DNA of 52,521 nucleotides from Phenylobacterium sp. (GTDB lineage Bacteria > Pseudomonadota > Alphaproteobacteria > Caulobacterales > Caulobacteraceae), in assembly GCF_016793225.1 (NCBI RefSeq), contig NZ_JAEUMN010000062.1, forward strand, positions 1 through 52,521. Direction: 5' to 3'. Within the stretch, counting starts at the first letter, position 1. Each line of letters opens with the position of its first letter. The notes beneath the pieces are model-generated. The model worked only from the letters and a program-made list of their open reading frames with translations, made no database searches and was not told the origin of the DNA. Position numbers and translations under genes: made by a program. Positions 7,433-15,732 of this stretch are shown piece after piece.

Positions 7433-9202
7433 TTAGTCCCTGCGACTGAGGTGGTAGAGCGGGAAAGTGCCGTAGCCCTTGGGCAGGTCGACCTGGCCCA
7501 CGTAGTTGCACATGAAGCTGTGCTCGGCCTCCATCTCGAGGACGGCGGCGAAGGGTTCGGTCACATAGACGCTGCCGGGCGGCGTCACCGGCTCGATGCG
7601 GGCGGCGCGCGAGACCTCGGTGCCGTAGTAGTTGGTGCGGCGGGTCACCGGATCCTCGCCCCAGTAGGTCGGCCCGAAATGCAGGGCGATTCGCATGGCG
7701 GCGCCTTCGCGCACGCCGAGCGCCTGGGTGTCGATCGACTTCAGCGCCTCGCAGAGCTCCAGGGACGTGCGGGCCGCCTCCAGGGCGCCGTCGAACACCA
7801 CGTACAGCGCGTCGCCCCAGGTGTTCGAGTAGCGGATCGCGTTGGAGTTCCGGTCGAGCGCCGCGCCGGCCCGGGCCATGACCTCGACCTGGAAGGTCGG
7901 CAGCACGCGCTCGTCCAGCCGCGCGAATCCCGGAAAGTCGGTGAACATCAGCCCGTGGGTCCCGCGGCCGACGTCGGACTCCGCCGCCGGCCCCGGCGGC
8001 TTCGGCGGGCGCCTTATGCCGTCGGCCTCCACGATGATCGAGGCGCCGCCGGTGTCCTGCCAGGCCCGGATGTCCGAGCGGGTGAGCGTGCCGCTGGCGT
8101 CGGCCGTCTCGGCGACCGCCACCTGGACGGCGCGCGAGTTGAGGTGGCGGGCCCGCAGCCGCGCCATGCCCATCGCCACCTTGGCGCCGTAGGCGAACTG
8201 CCCCTGCCCGCCCACGTGGCTCATGGTCGACGAGAAGGTGAGCGACGACGCTTGGGCCCGGCAGGCCCGGTAGCGCTCGGCCCAGGCCCCGCCGGCCGGC
8301 GCGACCGACTGCGCGACGAAGTCCTCTTCGGCGACGGGCAGGACCACGTGCAGTTCGCCCCCGCGCGCGAGCACGCGCTCGGCGATCAGGATGTCGCTGC
8401 CGGCCGCCAGCGATCCGTAGGCGTAGCCGACGTTCTCCTTCGCCAGCGCCTGGTCGACGCGGACGCGGAGATCCGCCTCCAGCGCCGGGTCCTCGAGGAA
8501 GATGTGCCCGCAGTAGCTGGCGACGGACGGCGGCCGGACCAGCGCGAGCAGCGGCCCGATCGCCTCGCGCTCGGGAATGGTCGGCTCCAGGCGCTGCAGC
8601 TGCAGCACGGTGGTGGAGCGCTTGCCCGCGTCCACGTCGGGGGCCGCGAGCGCCGCCTCCAGCGAGGCGGCGGCCCCGGCGAAGTCGCCGAGGACCAGCT
8701 TCGCCTCGGCGGCGGTGGCCAGTCCGTAGTAGTCGCTGGCCGCCTGGACGCCGGCGTTCGCCAGCACCGCGCGCGCCAGCTGCCGCGCCAGCGCCGCCCG
8801 GCCGGTGATCCACGCCAGCGTCGCCGCATTGACCGCCGGATACGAGTCCCGGGTCCGGCGGAAGACCCGGGCGTAGAGCCGGCAGGACTCCGCCAGCACG
8901 CTGGCCCGCTCCCGGCCGCTGGAGGCGAAGCCCTTGTCCTTGAGAAGCCGCGCCTGCAGCGAGAGCGCGTCGACGTCCTGGCGCTCGGCCAGGCCATAGG
9001 CCTCGTAGAGCTTCAGCGCCCGGTCGGTGTCGCCCAGGCGCGCCAGGGTGAGCACACGGAGGTAGTCCAGCGCGCCGTCCTCGCGGTCGGCGACCTGCTG
9101 CAGGATGTCGTACGCCTCCAGGAGCGCTCCGCGCGCCAAGGCCGCGCGAGCCCTCGTCGCGACGCTCCTCTCCGGCATCCTCAACGTCCCCTGCCCGGCC
9201 AC
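7433..9202 (-). CDS. TPR / SLOG-like / class III nucleotide-cyclase-like multidomain signalling protein
   Basis: A 589-residue cytoplasmic protein. Residues 1-200 are helical TPR-like repeats (ALLEAYDILQQVADRE; ALKLYEAYGLAE). A middle part of about 100 residues has YCGHIFLEDP and YGSLAAGSDILIAERVLARG followed by ELHVVLPVAEEDF. This resembles a Rossmann-type SLOG nucleotide-binding domain. The C-terminal 200 residues are a class III adenylate/guanylate cyclase domain: MFTDFPGF and NTWGDALYVVF carry the two metal-binding Asp residues, and VSRAARIE carries the conserved Arg. The usual substrate-specifying residues differ: the Lys before the second GD is Asn, the Asp/Thr-type position reads T, and the transition-state Asn is Ser. 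It may therefore make an unusual nucleotide, or bind rather than make one. The start could also be the second Met, at 9178. It diverges from the reductase operon. Confidence 0.8.
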   Translation of the reverse strand: MAGQGTLRMPERSVATRARAALARGALLEAYDILQQVADREDGALDYLRVLTLARLGDTDRALKLYEAYGLAERQDVDALSLQARLLKDKGFASSGRERASVLAESCRLYARVFRRTRDSYPAVNAATLAWITGRAALARQLARAVLANAGVQAASDYYGLATAAEAKLVLGDFAGAAASLEAALAAPDVDAGKRSTTVLQLQRLEPTIPEREAIGPLLALVRPPSVASYCGHIFLEDPALEADLRVRVDQALAKENVGYAYGSLAAGSDILIAERVLARGGELHVVLPVAEEDFVAQSVAPAGGAWAERYRACRAQASSLTFSSTMSHVGGQGQFAYGAKVAMGMARLRARHLNSRAVQVAVAETADASGTLTRSDIRAWQDTGGASIIVEADGIRRPPKPPGPAAESDVGRGTHGLMFTDFPGFARLDERVLPTFQVEVMARAGAALDRNSNAIRYSNTWGDALYVVFDGALEAARTSLELCEALKSIDTQALGVREGAAMRIALHFGPTYWGEDPVTRRTNYYGTEVSRAARIEPVTPPGSVYVTEPFAAVLEMEAEHSFMCNYVGQVDLPKGYGTFPLYHLSRRD

Positions 9203-9343
9203 TCATTTGCCACGTACGGCCGGGCCCCGAAAGGGTATGCAATCCTCGCGGGGCGCCGGGGGCGCGGCGCCACCTCGGGTTTGCGCACGGACCGCGGGGC
9301 TGTGCTACGACGCCGCTGAAAGCCAACCAGCCAAGAGCCACCG

Positions 9344-10327
9344 ATGACCACGTCCCGCCAGATCCGCCTTGTCCGCCGCCCGCAGGGCATGGTGCGCCCC
9401 GACGACTTCGCCGTCGCGGCGGTCGAGACGCCCGACGCCGCCGAGGGCCAGGTCCAGCTCGAGGCGCTCCTGGTCTCGGTGGACCCCTACATGCGGCCGC
9501 GGCTGGACGCCGACCAGCCGCTCGACGCGCCCATGCTCGGCAGCGGCATCGCGCGGGTCGTGCAGTCGCGGAACGCCGAATTCCGCGAGGGCGATCTCGT
9601 GCGCCACTTCGCGGGGATGCAGGAGCGCTTCGTCTCCGACGGCCGCGGGCTCCAGAAGCTGAACCCCGACCCCGACCTCCCGCTCAGCGTCTACATGCAC
9701 GCCCTCGGCGGCACCGGGATCACGGCCTACGGAGGCCTGCTGGAGACGGGCGCCCTCAAGGACGGGGAGCAGGTGTTCGTCTCCACCGCGGCCGGCGCGG
9801 TGGGCTCGGTCGCCGCGCAGATCGCCAAGATCAAGGGCTGCTGGGTCGCCGGCTCGACCGGATCGGACGACAAGGCCGCCTGGCTGCGCGACGAGGCCGG
9901 CCTGGACGCCGTCGTCAACTACCGCACGACGCCGCTCGCCGGCGCGCTGCGCGAGGCCATGCCGAAGGGCATCGACGTCTACTTCGAGAACGTGGGCGGC
10001 GAGCACCTCGACGCCGTCCTGCCGCGGATGAACGTCCGCGGCCGCATCCCGGTGTGCGGCATGATCTCGACGTACAACGGCGACCGGGTGGGCGTGCGCA
10101 ACCTCTCCAGCATGATCTACAGCCGGGTGCGGATGGAGGGCTTCGTGGCCAGCGACTTCGGCCACCTGCAGCCCCAGTTCCAGGCCGACATGACCGCCTG
10201 GCTGAAGGCCGGGAAGATCAAGTACCAGGAGACGGTCCTGGACGGCTTCGAGCGCGCACCCGAGGCGCTCGTGGGCCTCTTCGAAGGCCGCAACGCGGGC
10301 AAGATGCTGGTCCGCGCCGCGGCGTAA
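9344..10327 (+). CDS. NADP-dependent medium-chain reductase (CurA / prostaglandin-reductase-like)
   Basis: A 327-residue zinc-free medium-chain dehydrogenase/reductase. The N-terminus (ESLLVSVDPYMRPRL-type block, here ALLVSVDPYMRPRL) and the Rossmann glycine motif AGAVGSVAAQIAK near residue 150 are characteristic of the family that includes the curcumin reductase CurA and plant/bacterial alkenal double-bond reductases. GIDVYFENVGGEHLDAVL and the C-terminal ERAPEALVGLFEGRNAGKMLV also fit. Such enzymes use NADPH to reduce the C=C bond of alpha,beta-unsaturated carbonyls. It is 40 bp upstream of a feruloyl-CoA-synthase-like gene, so it may act on an unsaturated aromatic or short-chain aldehyde/ketone in the same pathway; that link is inference. 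Confidence 0.88.
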   Translation: MTTSRQIRLVRRPQGMVRPDDFAVAAVETPDAAEGQVQLEALLVSVDPYMRPRLDADQPLDAPMLGSGIARVVQSRNAEFREGDLVRHFAGMQERFVSDGRGLQKLNPDPDLPLSVYMHALGGTGITAYGGLLETGALKDGEQVFVSTAAGAVGSVAAQIAKIKGCWVAGSTGSDDKAAWLRDEAGLDAVVNYRTTPLAGALREAMPKGIDVYFENVGGEHLDAVLPRMNVRGRIPVCGMISTYNGDRVGVRNLSSMIYSRVRMEGFVASDFGHLQPQFQADMTAWLKAGKIKYQETVLDGFERAPEALVGLFEGRNAGKMLVRAAA

Positions 10328-10367
10328 GGCTTTTCTTTCGCGCCGCGGCCTCGTAACCCTCGCGCCC

Positions 10368-12143
10368 ATGGACGCCGAGCTGCGCACCGCCACCGCCCCC
10401 TTCCGCGACCCGCGCTATGCGCCGCGTCGGCTGGAGGTGGAGCGGCGGCCGGGCGGCGAGGTGGTGCTGACCAACCCGACCCCCTTCGACACGACGTTCC
10501 GGACGACCATCGCGCCTCTGGGACACTGGGCGGCCGCGACGCCGGACACGATCTGGCTGGCCGAGCGCTCGGGCGAGGGTTGGCGGACGCTGACCTTCGC
10601 GGAGGCCTGGCAACGCATCTCGGCGCTGGCCGCTGGCCTGCGGGAGATGGGGGTGGTGGGAGAGCGGCCGCTCCTGATCCTCGCCCGCAACAGCATCGAC
10701 CACGCCCTGGTCACCTACGCCGCCATGGGCCAGGGCATGCCCGTCGCGCCGGTCTCGCCGCAGTACGGCCTGCCGGGCGCCAACCTGGCGCGCCTGTCGC
10801 ACGCCTGCGAGGTGCTGCGTCCCGCCGCCGTCTACACCGAGGACGCCGCCCTGTTCGCGGAGGGGCTGGGCGCGGACGCGCTGGCGGGCCTGCCGGTGAT
10901 CGCCTCGGCCAACGCGCGGCCCGGCGACACGCCGCTGGAGCGCCTCTACCGCGCGGGCGAGGCCCAGCCCACCGCCACGCCGGACCAGCACGCCAAGTAC
11001 CTGCTCACCTCGGGCTCGACCGGCCTGCCCAAGGCGGTGATCTGCCTGCACCGCAACATGGCGGCGAACGGGGCCCAGATCGCCGCCTGCTTCGACGATC
11101 CCGACCCGCCGGTGATGGTGCACTCCGCGCCCTGGAGCCACAGCCTGGGCGCCAACGCGATCCTGCACATGAGCGCGCACCGCGGGGGCACCGTCTACAT
11201 CGACGCCGGCCAGCCCACGGCAGGGCGCTTCGGCGAGACAATCCGCAACCTGAAGGACGTCGCGCCCACGTACCAGAACATGGTGCCCGCGGCCTGGATG
11301 CTGTTCGCCGAGGCGCTGGAGCAGGACGACGACCTCGCCCGCAACTTCTTCTCGCGCGTCCGGCTGCTGCAGTACGGCGGCGCGGCGCTGTCCCAGGCCT
11401 ACGCCGACCGCATCCAGGCCGTGGCGGTCCGCACCGTCGGCGAGCGGATCTCGTTCGGCTCGGGCTACGGCGCCACCGAGACGGGCCCCACCGCCGCCAA
11501 CGTACACTGGCCGAACGCGCGCATGGGCCTCATGGGCCTGCCGCTGCCGGGGACGTCCGTCCGGCTCCTGCCCGAGCACGGCAAGCTGGAGTTCCGGGTG
11601 AAGGGCCCGCAGGTCTCGCCCGGCTACCTCAACCAGCCGGAGCGCTCCGCCGCGGCGTTCGACGACGAGGGCTTCTACCGCCTGGGCGACGCCGCCCGCT
11701 TCGTGAACCCCGACGAGCCGCGCGAGGGCCTGGTCTTCGACGGCCGCATCTCCGAGAACTTCAAGCTGACCTCGGGCACCTTCGTCATCGTCAGCGACCT
11801 GCGCCTGGGCGTGCTCGGCGACATCGGCGGCGCCGTCACCGACGGGGTCGTCTGCGGCGAGAACCAGGACCGCATCGGCGTGCTGTTCTACCCGAACCCG
11901 ACCCTGGACCGCGCGGCCGTCCGCGACGCCGTCCGCAGGGGCGTGGCCGCGTTCAACGCCCGCGCCAAGGGCTCGGGCGGCCGGATCGCCCGGGCGCTGG
12001 TGCTGCCCGACGGGCCCGATGCGTCCGCCGGCGAGATCACCGACAAGGGCTACATCGCCCAGAGCCTCGCCCGCGCCCGGCGGGCCGAATTCGTCGACCG
12101 GCTGTTCGCCGACCCCGCCCACCCCGACGTGCTGGAGTTCTGA
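10368..12143 (+). CDS. feruloyl-CoA synthase-like acyl-CoA ligase
   Basis: A 591-residue member of the adenylate-forming ANL superfamily, which activates a carboxylic acid with ATP and joins it to CoA. Core motifs are LLTSGSTGLPKAV from residue 212 (phosphate loop), GYGATETG at about 366 and FKLTSGTFV at about 465 (hinge/A8 region). The Glu of ATETG and the GDAARF stretch are in place. Overall order and the NFKLTSGTFV block match feruloyl-CoA synthases, which open the CoA-dependent breakdown of ferulate and p-coumarate from lignin. The last catalytic Lys appears as EITDKGYIAQ. No enoyl-CoA hydratase/lyase or vanillin dehydrogenase lies next to it, so ferulate is a likely but unproven substrate. 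Its stop abuts the next ATG. Confidence 0.82.
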   Translation: MDAELRTATAPFRDPRYAPRRLEVERRPGGEVVLTNPTPFDTTFRTTIAPLGHWAAATPDTIWLAERSGEGWRTLTFAEAWQRISALAAGLREMGVVGERPLLILARNSIDHALVTYAAMGQGMPVAPVSPQYGLPGANLARLSHACEVLRPAAVYTEDAALFAEGLGADALAGLPVIASANARPGDTPLERLYRAGEAQPTATPDQHAKYLLTSGSTGLPKAVICLHRNMAANGAQIAACFDDPDPPVMVHSAPWSHSLGANAILHMSAHRGGTVYIDAGQPTAGRFGETIRNLKDVAPTYQNMVPAAWMLFAEALEQDDDLARNFFSRVRLLQYGGAALSQAYADRIQAVAVRTVGERISFGSGYGATETGPTAANVHWPNARMGLMGLPLPGTSVRLLPEHGKLEFRVKGPQVSPGYLNQPERSAAAFDDEGFYRLGDAARFVNPDEPREGLVFDGRISENFKLTSGTFVIVSDLRLGVLGDIGGAVTDGVVCGENQDRIGVLFYPNPTLDRAAVRDAVRRGVAAFNARAKGSGGRIARALVLPDGPDASAGEITDKGYIAQSLARARRAEFVDRLFADPAHPDVLEF

Positions 12144-13685
12144 ATGAACGGCGCCGACGCCCTGATCTCGACCCTGGTGGCCAACGAGGTCACCGCCTGC
12201 TTCGCCAATCCCGGCACGTCCGAGATGCAGTTCGTGGCCGCTCTGGACGGCGTCCCGGCCATGCGCCCGGTGCTCTGCCAGTTCGAGGGCGTGGCCACCG
12301 GCGCCGCCGACGGCTACGGCCGCATCGCGGACAGGCCCGCCTGCACCCTGCTGCACCTGGGCCCCGGCTACGGCAACGGCGTGGCCAACCTGCACAACGC
12401 GCGCCGCGCCTTCACCCCCATCGTCAACGTGATCGGCGACCACGCCACCTACCACCGCCAGTACGACGCGCCGCTGAATTCCGACATCGCCACCCTGGTG
12501 AAGCCGAACTCCATCTGGGTGAAGTCGGCCGACACGCCCGACAGCGTGGCCGCGGTCACGGCCGAGGCCGTCGCGGCCAGCTACGGTCCCCCGGGCGGCC
12601 CGGTCAGCCTGATCCTGCCCGCCGATGCGGCCTGGCTTCCCGCCGCCGGCGAGCCGGTGCTGGCGCAGAAGCCCGTCCGCCCCGCCCCGGCGGGACCGGC
12701 GGTCGACGCCGCCGCCAAGGCCATCAAGGCCGCGAAGAACCCGATCGTCCTGCTGGGCGGCCAGGCGTGCCGCGCCGAGGCGCTCCAGGCGGCTGCCCGG
12801 CTCGAGGCGGCCGGCGTCACCGTCTACACCGACACCTTCGTCGCGCGGCAGCCGAAGGGCGCCGGCGTCTTCGCGCCCCGGAAGATGCAGTACTTCGGCG
12901 AGATGGCCCTGGCCGAGCTCGAGGGCGTGGACCTGATGGTCTTCGCCGGCACGACCATGCCGGTGGCCTTCTTCGCCTACCCGGACCGGCCCAGCGTGCT
13001 CGTCCCCGAAGGCTGCCGGACGCTCACGCTGTCCGAGCGCAACGAGGATTCCGTCTCGGGCCTCCACGCCCTGGCCGACGCCCTGGGCGCGCCGAAGGCC
13101 GGTCCGGTGCAGACCCTCGCGCTGCCCGACGCCGCGCCGACGGGCAAGCTGACCGCCTATGCGGCCGGCGCCTCGATCGCCCGGCACATGCCCGAGGGCG
13201 CGATCCTCTGCGACGACGCGGTGACCTCCGGCGGCGGCGTGGCCGCGGGCACGGCGGCGGCCCGGCCGCACGACGTGCTGGCCCTGACCGGCGGCGCGAT
13301 CGGGATCGGCCTGCCGCTGGCGATCGGCGCGGCCGTGGCGGCGCCCGACCGCAAGGTGCTGAGCCTGAACGGCGACGGCGCGGCGATGTACACGATCCAG
13401 GCGCTCTGGACGATGGCGCGCGAGAACCTGGACATCACCGTCGTCATCTTCGCCAACTACACGTACCGCATCCTCAACGTGGAGATGGAGCGGACCGGCG
13501 CGGGCAAGGCCGGCCCCTCGGCCAAGAAGCTCCTGGACCTGGGCGATCCCAACATCGACTTCGTGTCGGTGGCCAAGGGCATGGGCCTGCCCGCCGTCTC
13601 CTGCGACACGGGCGAGGCGTTCGAGAAGGCCTTCGCCGGCGCCATGACCCAGCGCGGCCCGATGTTCATCGAAGCGCGCATCTGA
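12144..13685 (+). CDS. thiamine-diphosphate-dependent enzyme (acetolactate-synthase / benzoylformate-decarboxylase-like)
   Basis: A 513-residue ThDP enzyme with the three usual domains. The N-terminal PYR domain has CFANPGTSEMQFV and the catalytic Glu48 in CQFEGVATGAADGYGR. A central domain follows (LLGGQACRAEALQAAARLEAAG). The C-terminal PP domain has the ThDP/Mg motif LNGDGAAMYTIQALWTMAREN from residue 408, ending NYTYRILNVE. It is commonly annotated as acetolactate synthase large subunit, but no small regulatory subunit gene is adjacent. A decarboxylase or carboligase for an aromatic or short 2-oxo acid is equally possible. The ATG follows the ligase TGA directly, so the two proteins are surely made together. 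Confidence 0.82.
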   Translation: MNGADALISTLVANEVTACFANPGTSEMQFVAALDGVPAMRPVLCQFEGVATGAADGYGRIADRPACTLLHLGPGYGNGVANLHNARRAFTPIVNVIGDHATYHRQYDAPLNSDIATLVKPNSIWVKSADTPDSVAAVTAEAVAASYGPPGGPVSLILPADAAWLPAAGEPVLAQKPVRPAPAGPAVDAAAKAIKAAKNPIVLLGGQACRAEALQAAARLEAAGVTVYTDTFVARQPKGAGVFAPRKMQYFGEMALAELEGVDLMVFAGTTMPVAFFAYPDRPSVLVPEGCRTLTLSERNEDSVSGLHALADALGAPKAGPVQTLALPDAAPTGKLTAYAAGASIARHMPEGAILCDDAVTSGGGVAAGTAAARPHDVLALTGGAIGIGLPLAIGAAVAAPDRKVLSLNGDGAAMYTIQALWTMARENLDITVVIFANYTYRILNVEMERTGAGKAGPSAKKLLDLGDPNIDFVSVAKGMGLPAVSCDTGEAFEKAFAGAMTQRGPMFIEARI

Positions 13686-13769
13686 TCCCCCTCGCCGTCC
13701 ATCTTCCCGGGCGCTGCGACCGGAATGCCGGTACAGCTTGGACGGTCCGGGTCGCCGCCGGAAACGGAA

Positions 13770-13798
13770 GCGCCGCCGGCCCGGGGGGCCGACGGCGC
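13770..13798. terminator. strong GC hairpin, probable bidirectional terminator
   Basis: GCGCCGCCGGCC (13770-13781) and GGCCGACGGCGC (13787-13798) form a 12-bp stem with one mismatch around a 5-base loop. It lies exactly in the gap between the convergent ThDP-enzyme gene and the PEPxxWA-CTERM gene, so it can serve both strands. Confidence 0.65.
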
Positions 13799-13824
13799 TC
13801 CAAGCTCATCGGTCGTCGGTCGGT

Positions 13825-14424
13825 CTAGGCGACCGAACCCACCCGCCGGCGGCTCCGCAGGGCCGTGCCCGCCAGGCCGAAGCCGCCGATCATGAGGGCC
13901 CAGGTGGCGGGCTCCGGCACGCCCGCCTGCACCAGGTCGTAGCTCAGGGTCGCCTGAAGCGAGTAGCCGGTCGGCCCGGTAGCCAGGCCGTTGAGGTTTC
14001 CGGTGCCCCCCGCGACGTCGCCGCCGATCCCGGCGTGGGTGTCGTTCACGATCACGCGGAAGTCGTTGTTCCCGGCCATGAAGCCCGACGTCACGTTGAT
14101 GTTCCGGGCGCCTTGGGGCAGCGAATAGGCCCACGCGACGTTGCCGGACCCGAAGTTGAAGAACCCGCTCCCGGGGGCGAAAATCCCCGTCTGATCGACG
14201 GTCGCGCCGTTGAGCTGAACAACCGCGCGGTCGTCCGCTTCGAAGAACGTGATGTTGAGAACGGCGTTCGTGAAGTTGGTCGGCAGCGTGAAGTCCAGGT
14301 CGGTGATGTAGAACGCATTCGCGCTGCTGCCCGAGCTGTTCAGGTTCACGACCACAGCGTTCGCGGCCGTCGCGGTGAGCGAAAGCGCGCCGACCGCGCC
14401 GATCAAAGCAAGCTTAAGGTTCAT
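13825..14424 (-). CDS. secreted PEPxxWA-CTERM domain protein
   Basis: A 199-residue exported protein. The signal peptide covers about residues 1-23 (MNLKLALIGAVGALSLTATAANA). The body is a Asn/Gly/Phe-rich beta domain with no recognised catalytic motif (for example NAFYITDLDFTLPTNF and INVTSGFMAGNNDFRV). The sorting tail is VPEPATWALMIGGFGLAG followed by a basic end (RSRRR). The ribosome-binding stretch GGGGAAG precedes the ATG. The body has the look of small beta-sandwich PEP-CTERM proteins thought to lie in the extracellular matrix; the real role is unknown. Its 5' region of about 290 bp contains a partial copy of a dispersed repeat (14604-14627). Confidence 0.85.
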   Translation of the reverse strand: MNLKLALIGAVGALSLTATAANAVVVNLNSSGSSANAFYITDLDFTLPTNFTNAVLNITFFEADDRAVVQLNGATVDQTGIFAPGSGFFNFGSGNVAWAYSLPQGARNINVTSGFMAGNNDFRVIVNDTHAGIGGDVAGGTGNLNGLATGPTGYSLQATLSYDLVQAGVPEPATWALMIGGFGLAGTALRSRRRVGSVA

Positions 14425-14603
14425 GTTACTTCCCCACTTCGGATGGATTCAGAAGAGCTCGGCAGCCGAAACGGTCAAACCGATTCAACGAATGGGCGAG
14501 AGCGACACGCGCCGGCTGCGTGTCCGCAAGCTGAGCAAGAGGGCGGCGCGGCGGCTCACCTCACGGCGGACGGGTGCAACGCTTGGGTCGCGTCCCACGC
14601 CGC

Positions 14604-14627
14604 CGCCGCCCTCTCCCGGCCTCTCCC
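14604..14627 (+). repeat. partial copy of the CTCTCCCGGCCTCTCCC repeat
   Basis: These 24 bases match the end of the repeat copy at 40269-40318 base for base (CGCCGCC then CTCTCCCGGCCTCTCCC). The rest of the unit is absent here. It lies in the 292-bp gap between two minus-strand genes, where I see nothing else of note beyond presumed promoter DNA for the PEPxxWA-CTERM gene. Confidence 0.6.
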
Positions 14628-14716
14628 TCGCCGCTTCGAAGGTCTGCCTTCGCGCCGCCTGCCGGCCGATTGCGGAGGTCCGCCGCGAGCCCTGGCTCAT
14701 GGGCCGGGTCGGCAGT

Positions 14717-15565
14717 TCAGGGACAGCGCGCACTGTTCTGGCGCACCTGCTCGGAGAGGGTTGTCGGCAGTCCGAGGCGACGGCGGCGCGCGTCGACGCC
14801 GGTCTCGTCTTCCATCGGGGAGGGCCGCCATTCGCCCGGACCGACACATGCGCCCTGCAGGCCAAACCGCTGCAACTCGCCCGCGCCGGCGGCCCAGCGG
14901 TCGAACAGGTACGGAAACCGCCTTGGCTCCGTCTCACCCCGGTCCGCCAGGGGTTCGAGGACCGCGATCATGCGCTTCTGGAAGGCGCGATCCTGGTCCC
15001 CGTGCTGCACGATCAGCCAAGCCGCCCCGTCCGCGGACGCGCCGTCGCGGCTGATGGTGAACCAGCCGCGGCGGCCAACCGCCGCCGACAGCCAAGCCTG
15101 GTTTTCGCGGTCGATCGCCACGGCATCGTTGCTGATGAGCCCGCGCAGGAGCCGCACGGCGAGAGGCGAAAGTCCGGCCGCGAACTGGGACTGCGCCTCG
15201 GCGGATAGGCTTTCGCGCGCGCCCTGATCACGCGCCGCACGGCGGAACAGCTCCGCGACGTCGGCGTCCGGCGACGTCCGTGAGAGCTTGCTGAAGCGCT
15301 CGGCCGACGTCCAGCCCCGCAGGGGCGAGGTCCCGGTCCGCAGCAAGGCGCTCACCGCCGAGCGTCTGCGGAGGTCCGCCTCGCGAGCCTGCCGGCAGGC
15401 CGTCGCCCACTCTTCCGCCGTCGCCTTGGCCCGATCCGCCGCAATGGCGGCAAGCGGGGCGGCCAGGTGCGATACGCCCAGACACTGCTGGAGGTCTGCG
15501 GGCGTGATCTCGGCGGCAGGCGTGCTCGACGCGATCAGCGTCGCCGCGAGCGAGAGACCCAGCAT
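14717..15565 (-). CDS. DUF6624 domain-containing exported protein
   Basis: A 282-residue protein of unknown function. I chose the ATG at 15563-15565 because it begins a plausible signal peptide (MLGLSLAATLIASSTPAAE). An upstream in-frame Met would add 17 residues lacking signal character. The C-terminal part has the DUF6624-type blocks AWLIVQHGDQDRAFQKRM, PYLFDRWAAGAGELQRFG and RRRLGLPTTLSEQ. The His-Gly-Asp of VQHGDQD is strikingly conserved in that family as I recall it. The N-terminal half is Ala/Arg-rich and helical. It is separated from the neighbouring minus-strand gene by a strong terminator (15684-15711), so it has its own promoter. Confidence 0.7.
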   Translation of the reverse strand: MLGLSLAATLIASSTPAAEITPADLQQCLGVSHLAAPLAAIAADRAKATAEEWATACRQAREADLRRRSAVSALLRTGTSPLRGWTSAERFSKLSRTSPDADVAELFRRAARDQGARESLSAEAQSQFAAGLSPLAVRLLRGLISNDAVAIDRENQAWLSAAVGRRGWFTISRDGASADGAAWLIVQHGDQDRAFQKRMIAVLEPLADRGETEPRRFPYLFDRWAAGAGELQRFGLQGACVGPGEWRPSPMEDETGVDARRRRLGLPTTLSEQVRQNSARCP

Positions 15566-15683
15566 CTTCACCTCGACCCTCGCCGCACGCCAGAACACCG
15601 ACGGGCGTCCCGCCAACCCAGCAGTTGTTGGATGGCAGCCTGCCCCTCAACCCCGGCCGCCGTCCAGCGCCCCCGCAAAGCAA

Positions 15684-15711
15684 AGGGCCCGCGGATCGCT
15701 CCGCGGGCCCT
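15684..15711 (-). terminator. intrinsic terminator of the five-repeat protein gene
   Basis: AGGGCCCGCGGA (15684-15695) and TCCGCGGGCCCT (15700-15711) form a perfect 12-bp stem with a 4-base loop. Read on the minus strand, the stem is followed by TTGCTTTG, a T-rich stretch. It begins 21 bp after the stop codon of the gene ending at 15733. Confidence 0.8.
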
Positions 15712-15732
15712 CGCGTCAGCCGGTGAGGCCGA

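Noticed and set aside
10218-13271. Minus-strand open frame of 1017 codons opposite the ligase and ThDP-enzyme genes
   Set aside because: It is the antisense shadow of two clear genes in very GC-rich DNA. The translation is a low-complexity Arg/Gly/Val/His mix without family features.
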